The notes under the pieces: model-generated
Databases searched by the model: none
What the model saw: the letters and a program-made list of their open reading frames with translations, nothing else
What the model was told of the DNA's origin: nothing
Assembly (NCBI RefSeq): GCF_039363085.1
Contig: NZ_CP134982.1
Location: 248,001-312,000, forward strand
Direction of reading: 5' to 3'
Length of the DNA stretch: 64,000 nucleotides
Source: Buchnera aphidicola (Ceratoglyphina bambusae)
GTDB taxonomy: Bacteria; Pseudomonadota; Gammaproteobacteria; Enterobacterales; Enterobacteriaceae
Program-made: the position numbers and the translations under genes
In this document: one piece after another, positions 8,689 to 17,960 of the stretch
Numbering within the stretch: position 1 is the stretch's first letter
Layout of the letters: each line of letters opens with the position of its first letter

Positions 8689-8927
8689 TGAAAATATCAA
8701 ACAACAAAATTAATCTTGAAATATTAAAAAACAATAAAAACAATTCAAATTTAATAAAAGAAAAAACAGAAGAAATATTTATTAAAATTTTTTTAAAAAA
8801 TATGAGATTAAGTATTCCTAAAAACAAATTATTTAAAGAAAATAATAATGAAATATATTATGAAATATATGATCAAAAAATTTCTGAAATATTAAGTAAA
8901 AGAGGAATTAATTTAATTAATAAATAA
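8688..8927 (+). CDS. flgJ: FlgJ rod-cap domain only
   Basis: This short protein (79 residues, against 313 in E. coli) matches the N-terminal rod-capping domain of FlgJ: EEIFIKIFLKNMRLSIPKNK, then YEIYDQKISEILSKRGINL. The C-terminal muramidase domain is absent, as in other Buchnera. Its ATG overlaps the flgI stop (TAATG), so translation is coupled. It is the last gene of the operon. flgK and flgL, next in E. coli, are missing and a hairpin terminator follows. Confidence 0.85.
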   Translation: MKISNNKINLEILKNNKNNSNLIKEKTEEIFIKIFLKNMRLSIPKNKLFKENNNEIYYEIYDQKISEILSKRGINLINK

Positions 8928-8959
8928 TTTTAATAAAAAATATTTACTTAAAAAAAATA

Positions 8960-8996
8960 GCAGGAGAAAATATATTAAAAATATAAATACTCCTGC
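8960..8996. terminator. Bidirectional terminator between flgJ and rne
   Basis: A GC-containing hairpin, GCAGGAG (8960-8966) with CTCCTGC (8990-8996), lies in an A/T background. It separates the convergent flg operon and rne. It is one of the few G/C-rich inverted repeats in the area. Confidence 0.75.
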
Positions 8997-9086
8997 AATT
9001 TAAAATATATAATAAATGACATTAACGAAAATTTAAATATTTAATTAAAGTTAAAATATAAAAATTTTAATTTTTAATTATTTATT

Positions 9087-10643
9087 TTACAATTTTTGTA
9101 AAAACAATTTTTTTATATTAATTTTATAATTGTTTTTTAATATTTTTTTTATATTAATTTGTTTTTTTTTATTTTTACAAATACGAAATATAAAAAAATT
9201 AGGAATAAAAACTTTTTTGTTAAAAAATATTATTATTTTAATATTTTTTTCTCTTTTTTCAATTTTTTTTATATAATTAATTTTTTTTTTAACAAAATAA
9301 TAGCTTATTTTATAAGGAACTATAATATAAATTTTATAAAAATCTTTTTTTGAAACTTCTTCTTCTAAAATTCTTAATATAGATAAAGAAAAATCTTCAT
9401 TATTTATAATTATACCACTACCATTACAGTTAGAGCAAATTTTATAATTGTATTCTTTTAATTTAGAGCTTAATCTTTGCCTTGATATTTCTAATAAACC
9501 AAATTTAGATATTTTACTTATTTCTATTTTTGCTGTATCTTTTTTTATTAACTTTTTTATACGATTTTCTAAAATCTTTTTATTTTCGTTAAATTCCATA
9601 TCAATAAAATCAATTACTATTAAACCTCCTAAATCTCTTATTTTAATTTGATAAAATATTTCATCTATAGCTTCCATATTAGTATTAAATGCAGTTTCTT
9701 CAATACTTTTATATTTGTTTGATTTAAAAGAATTTATGTCAATTGCTATTAATGCTTCAGTACAATCTATTGTAATAGAACCACCAGAATTTAATTGAAT
9801 TTTTCTTTTAAAAATAGAACTTATTTGTGATTCAATCTTATAAAAACTAAATAATGGAATTTTTTTTTTATATAATTTTATTTTTTTTAAAATAGATAAT
9901 TTTCCTAAATTATAAAAGTGTTTATTTAAAACATTTAATACATTAGGATTATCTATTATTATCTCATCAACATCTTTATGCAAATAATCTCTGAAAGATC
10001 TTACTATAATGTCACTTTCCTTATGCACTAACATGGGAGATGATATATTTTTAGAAATCTTTTTTATTTTGTTCCATAATTTTATTTTAATATTTATATC
10101 TTTCTGCAATGTTTTTATAGATTTTCCCAAGCCAGCTGTTCTAATTATAAAACCCATATTATTTGGTATTTTTAATGTTTTTATTAAACTTTTTATTTCT
10201 TTTCTATTATCACCTGTTATTTTTCTAGATATTCCCTCTTTATTAAAATTATATGGCATTAAAATAGTATATGTACTAGGTAAACTTATATAAGTTGTTA
10301 AAAACGCTCCTTTAGTTTCTATTTCTTCTTTATTTATTTGAACCAATAGTTCCAATTTTTTTTTTATTAAACATTTTATACTTATGTTTTTATAATTTTT
10401 TTCTTTATTAAAATATTCATCAGAAATTTCTTTCAAAGGAAGAAACCCATTTTTTTTAACTCCATAATCAACAAAAACAGCATCTAAACTATTTTCAAAT
10501 TTTATTATCTTTCCTTTATATATATTAAATTTATTTTTTTTATTTATGTTATTTTCTATTTTTAAATCACACAATTTTTTATTTTCTAGAATAGCTATTC
10601 TAGTTTCTTCTTTTTTTATAGAATTTATAAGCATTCTTTTCAT
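9087..10643 (-). CDS. rne: Ribonuclease E, catalytic half only
   Basis: RNase E starts mRNA decay and processes rRNA and tRNA precursors. It opens MKRMLINSIKKEETR (E. coli MKRMLINATQQEELR), followed by the S1 domain (NIYKGKI...FVDYGVKKNGFLPLKEI). The DNase I-like catalytic part has IDCTEALIAIDINSFKSNK and GGLIVIDFIDM, carrying the two Mg-binding aspartates. The Zn-link CSNCNGSG follows. The product has 518 residues against 1061 in E. coli. The membrane anchor and degradosome scaffold are gone, and the last ~100 residues are low-complexity Lys/Ile. The hairpin at 8960-8996 terminates it. Confidence 0.95.
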   Translation of the reverse strand: MKRMLINSIKKEETRIAILENKKLCDLKIENNINKKNKFNIYKGKIIKFENSLDAVFVDYGVKKNGFLPLKEISDEYFNKEKNYKNISIKCLIKKKLELLVQINKEEIETKGAFLTTYISLPSTYTILMPYNFNKEGISRKITGDNRKEIKSLIKTLKIPNNMGFIIRTAGLGKSIKTLQKDINIKIKLWNKIKKISKNISSPMLVHKESDIIVRSFRDYLHKDVDEIIIDNPNVLNVLNKHFYNLGKLSILKKIKLYKKKIPLFSFYKIESQISSIFKRKIQLNSGGSITIDCTEALIAIDINSFKSNKYKSIEETAFNTNMEAIDEIFYQIKIRDLGGLIVIDFIDMEFNENKKILENRIKKLIKKDTAKIEISKISKFGLLEISRQRLSSKLKEYNYKICSNCNGSGIIINNEDFSLSILRILEEEVSKKDFYKIYIIVPYKISYYFVKKKINYIKKIEKREKNIKIIIFFNKKVFIPNFFIFRICKNKKKQINIKKILKNNYKINIKKLFLQKL

Positions 10644-10811
10644 ATTATTACATTTTATACCTTTTATGAAAAAAAATTAAAAATATATTAAAATAAATTG
10701 TTAATTATTTTTATATATTAAAATATATAAAAATATTATATATATAACATGATATTATATAAAACAATATATAAAATTTAATATTGATAAAAATTGTTAA
10801 TTATATAAAAT

Positions 10812-11744
10812 ATGAATAATAATATAAAAATAGATTATATTTATGTAAAAGAAAATTCTATAGGACAAAGAATTGATAATTTTTTAATAAAAAAGTTTAA
10901 AAAAATATCTAAAAATGTAATATATACAATTATTAGGAAAGGAAGAGTAAGAATAAACAAAAAAAGAATAAAACCAAAATATAAACTAAAAATAAAAGAT
11001 ATAATAAGAATACCTCCAATATATACAAAAATTAAAAAAAAAAAAAAAATCAACAAAAAATATTATAGAAATTTATTAAATAAAAATATTTTATATGAAG
11101 ATAAATATTTATTAGCAATAAACAAACCTCAAAAAATTGCTGTACATGGAGGAAGTGGAATAAAATTAGGAATAATAGAAATTATCAGAATATTATATAA
11201 ACTAGAAAAAAATTTAGAATTAGTACACAGACTAGATAAAGATACTTCTGGAATTTTATTAATATCAAAGAAAAAATTTGTATTAAAATCTCTTCATAAA
11301 CAAATGAAAGATAGAAAAACAAAGAAAACATATATTGCAGCTGTGCATGGAATTTGGCCTGAAAAAATAAAAACCATAAATCTACCATTACTAAAAACAA
11401 AAAAAATAAATGGAAAAAATTTAGTAATAGTAAAAAAGGATGGAAAAAAATCTAAAACTAAATTTAAAATAAAAAAAATTTTTAAAAATTTTACAATATT
11501 AAAAGTATATCCAATAACAGGAAGAACACATCAAATAAGAGTACATACGTCTAATGTAGGATTTCCAATAATAAATGATAATAGATATGGAAATAGAAAA
11601 TTAGATAAAAAAATAAAAATTAACAAAAATTTATTATGTTTACATGCATTAAGTATTTCTTTTATACATCCCAAAACTAAAAAAAAAATTAATATAAAAT
11701 CTACAAAAAATAATATAAGTAAAATTTTATATTCAATAAATTAA
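10812..11744 (+). CDS. rluC: 23S rRNA pseudouridine synthase RluC
   Basis: RluC makes pseudouridines 955, 2504 and 2580 in 23S rRNA. An N-terminal S4 domain (RIDNFLIKKFKKISKNVIY) is followed by the RluA-type catalytic domain with HRLDKDTSGILLIS, which contains the catalytic Asp. GRTHQIRVHTSNVGFPI is a second family motif. The product has 310 residues (E. coli 319). Assignment to RluC rather than RluD follows from its position divergent from rne, as in E. coli, and from the better match of 49153-50115 to RluD. Confidence 0.93.
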   Translation: MNNNIKIDYIYVKENSIGQRIDNFLIKKFKKISKNVIYTIIRKGRVRINKKRIKPKYKLKIKDIIRIPPIYTKIKKKKKINKKYYRNLLNKNILYEDKYLLAINKPQKIAVHGGSGIKLGIIEIIRILYKLEKNLELVHRLDKDTSGILLISKKKFVLKSLHKQMKDRKTKKTYIAAVHGIWPEKIKTINLPLLKTKKINGKNLVIVKKDGKKSKTKFKIKKIFKNFTILKVYPITGRTHQIRVHTSNVGFPIINDNRYGNRKLDKKIKINKNLLCLHALSISFIHPKTKKKINIKSTKNNISKILYSIN

Positions 11745-11775
11745 AATATTTACATAGAATAAATAAGGTAAAATT

Positions 11776-11940
11776 ATGGCTGTTCAAAAAAGCAAGCATT
11801 CTAGATCTAAAAGAGGAATGAGAAGATCTCATGACAAATGTAAAATATCACAAATATCTATAGATAATTATTCTAAAGAAAAACATATAAGACATCATAT
11901 GACTAAAAAAAAATTTTATAGAGGTAAAAAAATTTTTTAA
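11776..11940 (+). CDS. rpmF: 50S ribosomal protein L32
   Basis: A 54-residue product (E. coli 57) begins [20 protein letters not shown], a full match to the L32 signature, and ends [18 protein letters not shown] precedes the ATG by a few bases. It sits between rluC and fabD. In E. coli plsX and fabH lie between rpmF and fabD, and both are absent here. It is followed by a long perfect hairpin. Confidence 0.97.
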   Translation: MAVQKSKHSRSKRGMRRSHDKCKISQISIDNYSKEKHIRHHMTKKKFYRGKKIF

Positions 11941-11968
11941 TATAAATTATCTTAAACAATAAAAATAA

Positions 11969-12011
11969 AAAAATTTTATATATCATATTGAATATGATAT
12001 ATAAAATTTTT
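11969..12011. terminator. Long perfect inverted repeat after rpmF
   Basis: A 21-bp arm (11969-11989) is exactly complementary to 11991-12011 with one base between, so the real loop is a few bases of the tip. Arms are nearly all A/T (AAAAATTTTATATATCATATT). It ends in T5 on the plus strand. Its position between rpmF and fabD fits a terminator or an mRNA-stabilising 3' hairpin. Confidence 0.65.
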
Positions 12012-12052
12012 AAAAAAAAATAATTTAATAATAAAAAGTTAAGGAAAATAAA

Positions 12053-12988
12053 ATGAATTTTGCTATAATATTTCCTGGCCAGGGTAATTATAATAAAAAA
12101 AAAATAATTAAACTTTATAAATCAAGCATTATAATAAGAAAAACTTTTGAAAAATCTTCAGATATAATAAAATATAACATATGGAAAAATGTACAAGAAA
12201 CATCTATAGAAAAAATTAAAAATAGATATTTGCAGCCAATAATAATTACAATATCAATAGCAATATATAAATTATGGAAAAGTATATATAGTAAAAATCC
12301 AAGATTTATGTCTGGTCATAGTATTGGAGAATATTCAGCATTAATATGTTCTAATTCTATAAATTTAAAAACAGGTCTAGTTTTATCAAAAAAAAGAGGA
12401 AAACTTTTAGAAAAATCATCAATTAATAGAAAAATTTCTACTCAAATAATATTTGGTTTTACAGAAAAAAAAATATTGAAAATTTGTAAAAAATATTCTA
12501 ACAATAAAATAGCAGAAATATCTAGTATAAATGAAAAAAAAATAATAGTTATCTCAGGAGATTCATCAATTGTAAGAAAAGTTGTAAAAAAATGTAATAA
12601 AAATAGTAAAATTAAAACGTCAAAATTACCTATAAAAGTACCTATACATTGCAGAATTGTAAATTCAATAAAAAAAAAATACTTAAAAATATTAAAAAAA
12701 ATTAGTTTTAATAAACCTAATTGCAAAATAATAAATAATTTAAATGCTAAAAATCTAAATAATAAAAATACTATTTCAAACTATTTATATAAACAACTAT
12801 ATAAAACAGTAAGATGGAAAGAATGCATTGACTATATTATTAAAAAAAATATAAAATTATTTTTAGAAATTAGTACTAAAAAAATATTATTCAATAAAAA
12901 AAATAAAAATATAAAAACAATTACTTTAAACAATAAAAAAAATATGTTAATAGCATTAAAAGAGATAAAAATGAAAAAAAAAAAATAG
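12053..12988 (+). CDS. fabD: Malonyl-CoA:ACP transacylase FabD
   Basis: FabD loads malonyl groups onto acyl carrier protein. FPGQGNYNKK opens the protein. The nucleophile motif SGHSIGEYSAL (E. coli GHSLGEYSAL) holds the catalytic Ser. PIHCRIVNS holds the catalytic His. At 311 residues it is close to E. coli (309). The 3' end ATG-(A)12-TAG contains the fabG start in the same frame. One extra A in that run would carry the fabD frame straight into fabG, giving a 549-residue fusion. Confidence 0.94.
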   Translation: MNFAIIFPGQGNYNKKKIIKLYKSSIIIRKTFEKSSDIIKYNIWKNVQETSIEKIKNRYLQPIIITISIAIYKLWKSIYSKNPRFMSGHSIGEYSALICSNSINLKTGLVLSKKRGKLLEKSSINRKISTQIIFGFTEKKILKICKKYSNNKIAEISSINEKKIIVISGDSSIVRKVVKKCNKNSKIKTSKLPIKVPIHCRIVNSIKKKYLKILKKISFNKPNCKIINNLNAKNLNNKNTISNYLYKQLYKTVRWKECIDYIIKKNIKLFLEISTKKILFNKKNKNIKTITLNNKKNMLIALKEIKMKKKK

Positions 12989-13701
12989 CAATAGTAACAG
13001 GAGCAAGTTCTGGCATAGGAAAAAATATTTGTAAAAAATTATGCAAAATAGGAATATTAGTTATAGGAACAACTACTTCAAAAAAAGGACTTAAAAAAAT
13101 GAAAAAATATATAAAAAACAAAAAACAAAGACTTTTAATAAATTTTAAAAATTTAAAAAATTTAAAAAATATTATTCTAAACGTTTATAAAAATTTTGGT
13201 AAAATAAATATATTAATAAACAATGCGGGAACTAAAAAAGACAAGTTAATAATTAACATGACAAAAAATGATTGGTCTGAAATAATAAAAGTAAATCTTA
13301 CATCAACTTTTTTAATTTCTAAATATGTAATTAAATATATGTCAAAAAATAAAAATGGTAGAATAATTAGTATAGGATCAATAATAGGAGAAACTGGAAA
13401 TATAGGACAATCTAATTATTCTGCTTCAAAATATGGAATAATAGGATTTAATAAATCTTTAGCTTTAGAAGTTGCATCATATGGAATAACTGCAAATGTA
13501 ATATCTCCTGGTTTTATTAACACTAAAATGACAAAATATCTTACTAAAGAACAAAAAAAAAAATATTTAGAAAAAATACCAATGAAAAAATTTGGGAAAA
13601 AAAAATATATAACTAATGCTGTATTGTTTTTAATATCAAAAAATGCATCTTACATTACAGGTCAAACTATACATGTAAATGGAGGAATGTATATGAAGTA
13701 A
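12971..13701 (+). CDS. fabG: 3-oxoacyl-ACP reductase FabG, frame broken at poly(A)
   Basis: FabG reduces 3-oxoacyl-ACP with NADPH. The intact family starts with a basic leader followed by IAIVTGASSGIG (Rossmann glycines), which is encoded from 12985. The nearest ATG (12971) is in another frame, separated by a run of 12 A. Adding one A gives MKKKKIAIVTGASSGIG and a 243-residue protein, against 244 in E. coli. The rest is intact: NNAG, catalytic Ser in ISIGSIIG, and YSASKYG with Tyr and Lys. Starting at the internal ATG 13099 would lose the cofactor-binding site, so that start is rejected. Production probably needs polymerase slippage, -1 ribosomal slippage or a rare start codon. An assembly undercall is the main alternative. 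Confidence 0.85.
12974..12985 (+). repeat. 12-A run at the fabD/fabG junction
   Basis: Twelve A residues directly follow an ATG and precede TAG. With 12 A, fabD stops. With 13 A, the frame reads on into fabG. It is a suitable site for poly(A) slippage. Confidence 0.8.
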
Positions 13702-13709
13702 AATAATAC

Positions 13710-13964
13710 ATGAAGAGAAAAAAAATGAAAAAATTAATTAATATAATAAAAAAAATAATAACAAACAAATTTAAAATTAAAGACATTAAAAAAAAAAAAA
13801 AAATAAATATAGATTCTTTAGAAAAAATAGAATTAATAATGATTTTAGAAGAAAAATTTAATATAGAAATAGAAGATTATGAAGCAAAAAATTTAAATAC
13901 ATTAAAAAAAATAACAAAACTAGTTTTCAAAAAAATAAACAAAATATCTCATGAAAAAAAATAA
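13710..13964 (+). CDS. acpP: Acyl carrier protein (shortened)
   Basis: ACP carries growing acyl chains on a phosphopantetheine arm. The arm attachment motif IDSLEKIELIMILEEKFNIE matches E. coli [20 protein letters not shown], with Ser36 as modified residue. Helix III (EDYEAKNLNTLKKITKLV) is recognisable. Before the motif about six residues (the FVEDLGA part) are missing, replaced by a lysine stretch encoded by 16 A in a row. A second ATG at 13725, preceded by GAAGAG, is a good alternative start (79 residues). It overlaps the start of tmk by 14 nt. Confidence 0.85.
   Translation: MKRKKMKKLINIIKKIITNKFKIKDIKKKKKINIDSLEKIELIMILEEKFNIEIEDYEAKNLNTLKKITKLVFKKINKISHEKK
13788..13803 (+). repeat. 16-A run inside acpP
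   Basis: This is the longest A run I noticed in a gene here. It encodes IKKKKKI just ahead of the prosthetic-group Ser. The annotated frame is intact at 16 A, so slippage would break it. Confidence 0.85.
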
Positions 13965-14601
13965 ATTTATTGTTTTAGAGGGAATAGAGGGATCAGGAAA
14001 ATCAGAAATGTGTTTTTATTTATATAAAATATTAAGTAAAAATAATATTAATAAAGTAATATGTGTGAGACAACCAGGAGGTACAATTATTTGCGAAAAA
14101 ATAAGAAAAATAATAAAAGAAGAAATAAAAGATGATAAAATAGATAAAAAAACAGAAATACTATTATTATATGCATCTAGAATACAATTAATTGAAAATA
14201 AAATAAAATTATATTTAAAAAATGATTATTGGGTAATATGTGATAGACACAACTTATCAACAATGGCATATCAAATAGCTGCAGAAAAAAAAAATAAAAC
14301 ATTGATAAAAAAATTAACAAAAATGTTATTAAAAAATTTTAATCCATATTTAACAATATACTTAGATGTATTACCAGTAATAGGATTAAATAGAATTAGT
14401 ATTAGGGGAAAACTAGATAGAATAGAAAAAAAAGGAATAAATTTTTTTACTAAAGTAAGAAAAAACTATTTAAGACAAATAAAAAAAGCTCCTAATACAT
14501 TTACAATTAATGCTTCTTTAGAAAAACAAGAAGTTAAAAAAAAAATAAAAAAAAAATTTATATTTTGGTTAAAAAATGAATGGAAAATAAATGAAATATA
14601 A
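13951..14601 (+). CDS. tmk: Thymidylate kinase
   Basis: Tmk makes dTDP from dTMP. The P-loop LEGIEGSGKSE is at ~8-18. RQPGG-type dTMP contacts (CVRQPGGT) follow, then the CDRHNLSTMAYQ motif and a lid region with RISIRGKLDRIE. It has 216 residues (E. coli 213). It overlaps acpP by 14 nt and holB by 11 nt, showing a tightly packed operon. fabF, pabC and mltG, which separate acpP from tmk in E. coli, are gone. Confidence 0.94.
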   Translation: MKKNKFIVLEGIEGSGKSEMCFYLYKILSKNNINKVICVRQPGGTIICEKIRKIIKEEIKDDKIDKKTEILLLYASRIQLIENKIKLYLKNDYWVICDRHNLSTMAYQIAAEKKNKTLIKKLTKMLLKNFNPYLTIYLDVLPVIGLNRISIRGKLDRIEKKGINFFTKVRKNYLRQIKKAPNTFTINASLEKQEVKKKIKKKFIFWLKNEWKINEI

Positions 14602-15595
14602 TTTATATCCTTGGTTAAAAAAATATTATAAAAAAATTGTTAATATTTTAAAAAACAATAATCATCATGCTATTTTAATAAATTCTTCTGAAAATATTGG
14701 AATACATAAATTAATATTATATATAAAATACTGGATTTCATGTGATAAAAAAATAAAAAAAAATTTTTGTAATAAATGTTTAAATTGTATATTAATAAGA
14801 AAATGTGTTCATCCTGATATATATGATTTTCAATTACACAAAAAACTTGGAGTAGTAAAAATAAGAAAAATAATAAAAAAAATATTTAATACACCACATC
14901 AAGGAAATAAAAAAATAATTTGTATAAAAAATGCAGAATTATTAACAGAATTAGAAAGCAATGTATTACTTAAAACAATTGAAGAACCTCCTAAAAATAC
15001 TATTTTTATACTTCAAACATATAAAATAAAAAATTTAATATTAACTTTAAAAAGTAGATTATATATATTAAATATATTTAATCCTAAAAAAAAAATAGTA
15101 ATAAATTGGTTAAAAGAAAATAAAATTTTAAACAAAAAAAAATACAACATAGCTTTAAAAATTAGTAATAATTCTCCAATGTATACAAAAAAAATATTAT
15201 GTAGTGATTTATTAAAAATCAGAAAACAATTTTATAAAGATTTCTTAAAAATTTTAATTAATAAAAATATTATAAGTTTTATATATATAATTAAAAAAAG
15301 TATATTATCATTCTTAATATATTTAATATATACAATATTTTTAGATACAATTAAATATAAAAAAAAAATTTTTAGTCATATAACTAATACAGACCAAAAA
15401 AAATTAATCAAGTTTATATCAAAAAATTTAAAAAATAAAAATATATACAATAGTATAAAATCTTGGATGCAATTTGAAAAAAATATAAAAGAAATAAATG
15501 GAATAAATTATGATTTAATAATATTAGAACAAATTTTAAAATGGAATCAAATATTAAAAAATAATATTAACAATCCTTTATTACCAGAAATATAA
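14591..15595 (+). CDS. holB: DNA polymerase III delta' subunit
   Basis: Delta' is part of the clamp loader. At 334 residues it equals the E. coli length. The zinc module is clear: CNKCLNC with a fourth Cys upstream in WISCDK, followed by HPDIYDF (E. coli HPDYYTL). The sensor region has KIICIKNAELLTELESNVLL and KTIEEPPKNTIFIL (E. coli LLKTLEEPP). No Walker A motif is expected in this subunit. The C-terminal collar part is divergent and Lys/Ile-rich. The order tmk-holB-ycfH is as in E. coli. Confidence 0.92.
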   Translation: MKYNLYPWLKKYYKKIVNILKNNNHHAILINSSENIGIHKLILYIKYWISCDKKIKKNFCNKCLNCILIRKCVHPDIYDFQLHKKLGVVKIRKIIKKIFNTPHQGNKKIICIKNAELLTELESNVLLKTIEEPPKNTIFILQTYKIKNLILTLKSRLYILNIFNPKKKIVINWLKENKILNKKKYNIALKISNNSPMYTKKILCSDLLKIRKQFYKDFLKILINKNIISFIYIIKKSILSFLIYLIYTIFLDTIKYKKKIFSHITNTDQKKLIKFISKNLKNKNIYNSIKSWMQFEKNIKEINGINYDLIILEQILKWNQILKNNINNPLLPEI

Positions 15596-15599
15596 AAAT

Positions 15600-16385
15600 A
15601 TGATACTAATAGATTCACATTGTCATTTAGATAGATTGAATTATAAAAAAATAAAAAAAAGTTTAGATGAAATATTATATAAGTCTGAAAAAAAATATGT
15701 AAAATATATTTTAAATGTTTCCACATCAATAAAGAATTTTGAAGCAATGACAAAATTTATAGGAAACAGAAAAAATATATTTTATGCTTGTGGAATACAT
15801 CCTTTTTATTATCAAAAAAATATAAAAACAAAAGAAATAATAAAAAAATTTAAGAATAAAAATGTAATTGCAGTAGGAGAAATTGGATTAGACTATTCTA
15901 ATAAAAATGTAGTAAAAAAAAAAAAACAAAAACAAATGTTTTTAAAACAAATTAAAATAAGCGAGAAACTACAAAAACCAATAATAGTACATACTAGAAA
16001 TTCTATAAAAGATACAATAAAAATTTTAAAAAAAAAAAAAATAAAAAAAAATAGTGGAGTTATACATTCTTTTAATGAAACTAACATAAAGTATATAAAA
16101 AAAATATTAGATTTAAATTTTTATATATCAATATCTGGTATAATAACATTTAAAAATGCAGAAAAATTAAGAAAAATAATAGAATACATACCTTTGGAAA
16201 AACTTCTTATAGAAACTGATTCTCCATATCTCACTCCAGAACCTAAAAGAGGAAAAGAAAATGAACCATGTAACTTATATTATATAGCAAAAAAAATATC
16301 TGAAATTAAAAAAATTAAATTAGTTAAAATGTCAAATATTATAAGAAAAAATTTTCAAAAATTATTTAAAGTAAAAATAAAATAA
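15600..16385 (+). CDS. ycfH: TatD-family metal-dependent hydrolase YcfH
   Basis: TatD-family nucleases or deoxyribonucleases use a TIM barrel with a metal centre. DSHCHLDRL, GEIGLDYSN, IVHTRNS, IHSFNE and ETDSPYLTPEPKRGKENEP contain the expected metal ligands in order. The 261 residues are close to E. coli YcfH (265). The substrate in vivo is uncertain for the family. It lies 4 nt after holB and is the last gene of the fabD operon before the 16420-16439 palindrome. Confidence 0.92.
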   Translation: MILIDSHCHLDRLNYKKIKKSLDEILYKSEKKYVKYILNVSTSIKNFEAMTKFIGNRKNIFYACGIHPFYYQKNIKTKEIIKKFKNKNVIAVGEIGLDYSNKNVVKKKKQKQMFLKQIKISEKLQKPIIVHTRNSIKDTIKILKKKKIKKNSGVIHSFNETNIKYIKKILDLNFYISISGIITFKNAEKLRKIIEYIPLEKLLIETDSPYLTPEPKRGKENEPCNLYYIAKKISEIKKIKLVKMSNIIRKNFQKLFKVKIK

Positions 16386-16419
16386 CATTTATAAAATAAA
16401 AATTTTGATAATACAAACT

Positions 16420-16439
16420 AAACTATAATATTATAGTTT
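16420..16439. terminator. Perfect A/T palindrome between ycfH and ptsG
   Basis: AAACTATAAT is followed directly by its complement ATTATAGTTT. It may end the fabD-ycfH transcript, or act as an operator for ptsG (ATG at 16472). The sequence alone does not decide. Confidence 0.45.
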
Positions 16440-16471
16440 TATAAAATACAAAATAAAATAGAGTTAAAAAT

Positions 16472-17905
16472 ATGTTTAAAAATATTTTTGCTAATTTGCA
16501 AAAAACAGGTAAATCATTAATGCTTCCTGTATCAGTACTTCCAATAGCTGGAATATTATTAGGAATAGGTTCTGCTCATTTCGAAACAATACCAAAATTA
16601 ATTTCTAATATAATGATAGAATCTGGAAGTTCAATTTTTCATAATATGCCTTTAATATTTGCTATTGGAATATCATTAGGATTTACGAAAAATGACGGAG
16701 TTGCAGCCTTAGCGTCTGTAATTTCATATGAAATAATGTCTAAAACTTTTTCTACAACATTACCAGTGTTTTCTAACTTTTCAGGTACTACATTAAAACA
16801 AACACACTTAATTGATACAGGAATTCTCGGTGGAATATTGTCTGGTGCTATGTCATCATATATGTTCAATACATTTTATAAAATTAAACTACCAGAATAT
16901 TTAGGATTCTTTACAGGTAAAAGATTTGTTCCTATAATATCAGGATTGTCTTCTATTATATTAGGAATTTTTTTATCATTAATATGGCCCCCAATAGGAA
17001 AATTAATTCAAAATTTTTCTGAATGGGCGGCATATCAAAATCCTATCTTAGCATTTTTTATATATGGATCTTTAGAAAGAGCTCTTATTCCATTAGGACT
17101 TCATCATATATGGAATGTTCCATTTCAAATGCAAGTCGGAGAATATATAAACAATATAGGACAAATTTTCCATGGAGACATAGCTAGATATATGGCTGGA
17201 GATCCTACAGCTGGAAAATTATCTGGAGGATTTTTGTTTAAAATGTATGGTTTGCCAGGAGCGGCACTAGCAATTTGGCATTGCGCAAAAAGTAATAATA
17301 GAAAAAAAATTGGAGGACTAATGATTTCTGCTTCATTAACTTCTTTTATTACTGGAATTACAGAACCTATTGAATTTGCATTTATGATGACAGCACCTAT
17401 TTTATATATAATACACTCTATTTTAGCTGGTTTATCATTTCCAATATGTATTTTATTAAACATGAGAGCAGGAGCTAGTTTTTCGCATGGAATAATAGAT
17501 TTTATGATATTAAGCGGACATGGAAATAATATAATGTTATTTCCTATAATAGGAATACTATATGGAATAATATATTATTTAATCTTTTATTTTTTAATAA
17601 AAGTTTTTAATTTAAATACTCCTGGAAGAGAAAAAAAAAATTTTTATGTTATTAAAAACACAAACATTGCAAATAAAATAGTAAAATCATTAGGAGGTAA
17701 AAAAAATATTTTAAATTTAGATGCATGCATAACAAGATTAAGAATTACAGTAATAGATATGTCTAAAGTTCAAACAAAAAAAATAAAAAGTTTAGGAGCA
17801 TCAGCAGTAATTATATCTGGATCAGGAATACAAGCGATTTTTGGAACTAAATCAGACAATATAAAAACTGAAATAGATGAATATTTAAAAAAAACAAAAA
17901 AATAA
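16472..17905 (+). CDS. ptsG: PTS glucose transporter subunit IICB
   Basis: PtsG imports and phosphorylates glucose. It has 477 residues, equal to E. coli. The membrane EIIC domain opens [20 protein letters not shown] and carries the [10 protein letters not shown] substrate signature. The EIIB domain has [14 protein letters not shown] with the phosphorylated Cys. EIIA must come from a separate crr gene. Base composition is noticeably richer in G/C than its neighbours, matching strong conservation. An SD-like GAGTTAAAA precedes the ATG, and a GC hairpin follows the stop. Confidence 0.97.
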   Translation: MFKNIFANLQKTGKSLMLPVSVLPIAGILLGIGSAHFETIPKLISNIMIESGSSIFHNMPLIFAIGISLGFTKNDGVAALASVISYEIMSKTFSTTLPVFSNFSGTTLKQTHLIDTGILGGILSGAMSSYMFNTFYKIKLPEYLGFFTGKRFVPIISGLSSIILGIFLSLIWPPIGKLIQNFSEWAAYQNPILAFFIYGSLERALIPLGLHHIWNVPFQMQVGEYINNIGQIFHGDIARYMAGDPTAGKLSGGFLFKMYGLPGAALAIWHCAKSNNRKKIGGLMISASLTSFITGITEPIEFAFMMTAPILYIIHSILAGLSFPICILLNMRAGASFSHGIIDFMILSGHGNNIMLFPIIGILYGIIYYLIFYFLIKVFNLNTPGREKKNFYVIKNTNIANKIVKSLGGKKNILNLDACITRLRITVIDMSKVQTKKIKSLGASAVIISGSGIQAIFGTKSDNIKTEIDEYLKKTKK

Positions 17906-17929
17906 TTTTTTTCTAATGATAAAAAAATA

Positions 17930-17951
17930 GGGTGAGCATATTATCTCACCC
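17930..17951 (+). terminator. Terminator after ptsG
   Basis: GGGTGAG (17930-17936) pairs with CTCACCC (17945-17951) around an 8-nt A/T loop. The stem is fully paired. The following T-run is poor, and a 28-nt palindrome follows 9 nt later. Confidence 0.7.
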
Positions 17952-17960
17952 ATAAATATC

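Noticed and set aside
13099..13701. FabG starting at the internal ATG 13099 (200 residues)
   Set aside because: This start would remove the TGASSGIG cofactor site, although the codons for it are intact directly upstream. A frame break at poly(A) explains the data better.
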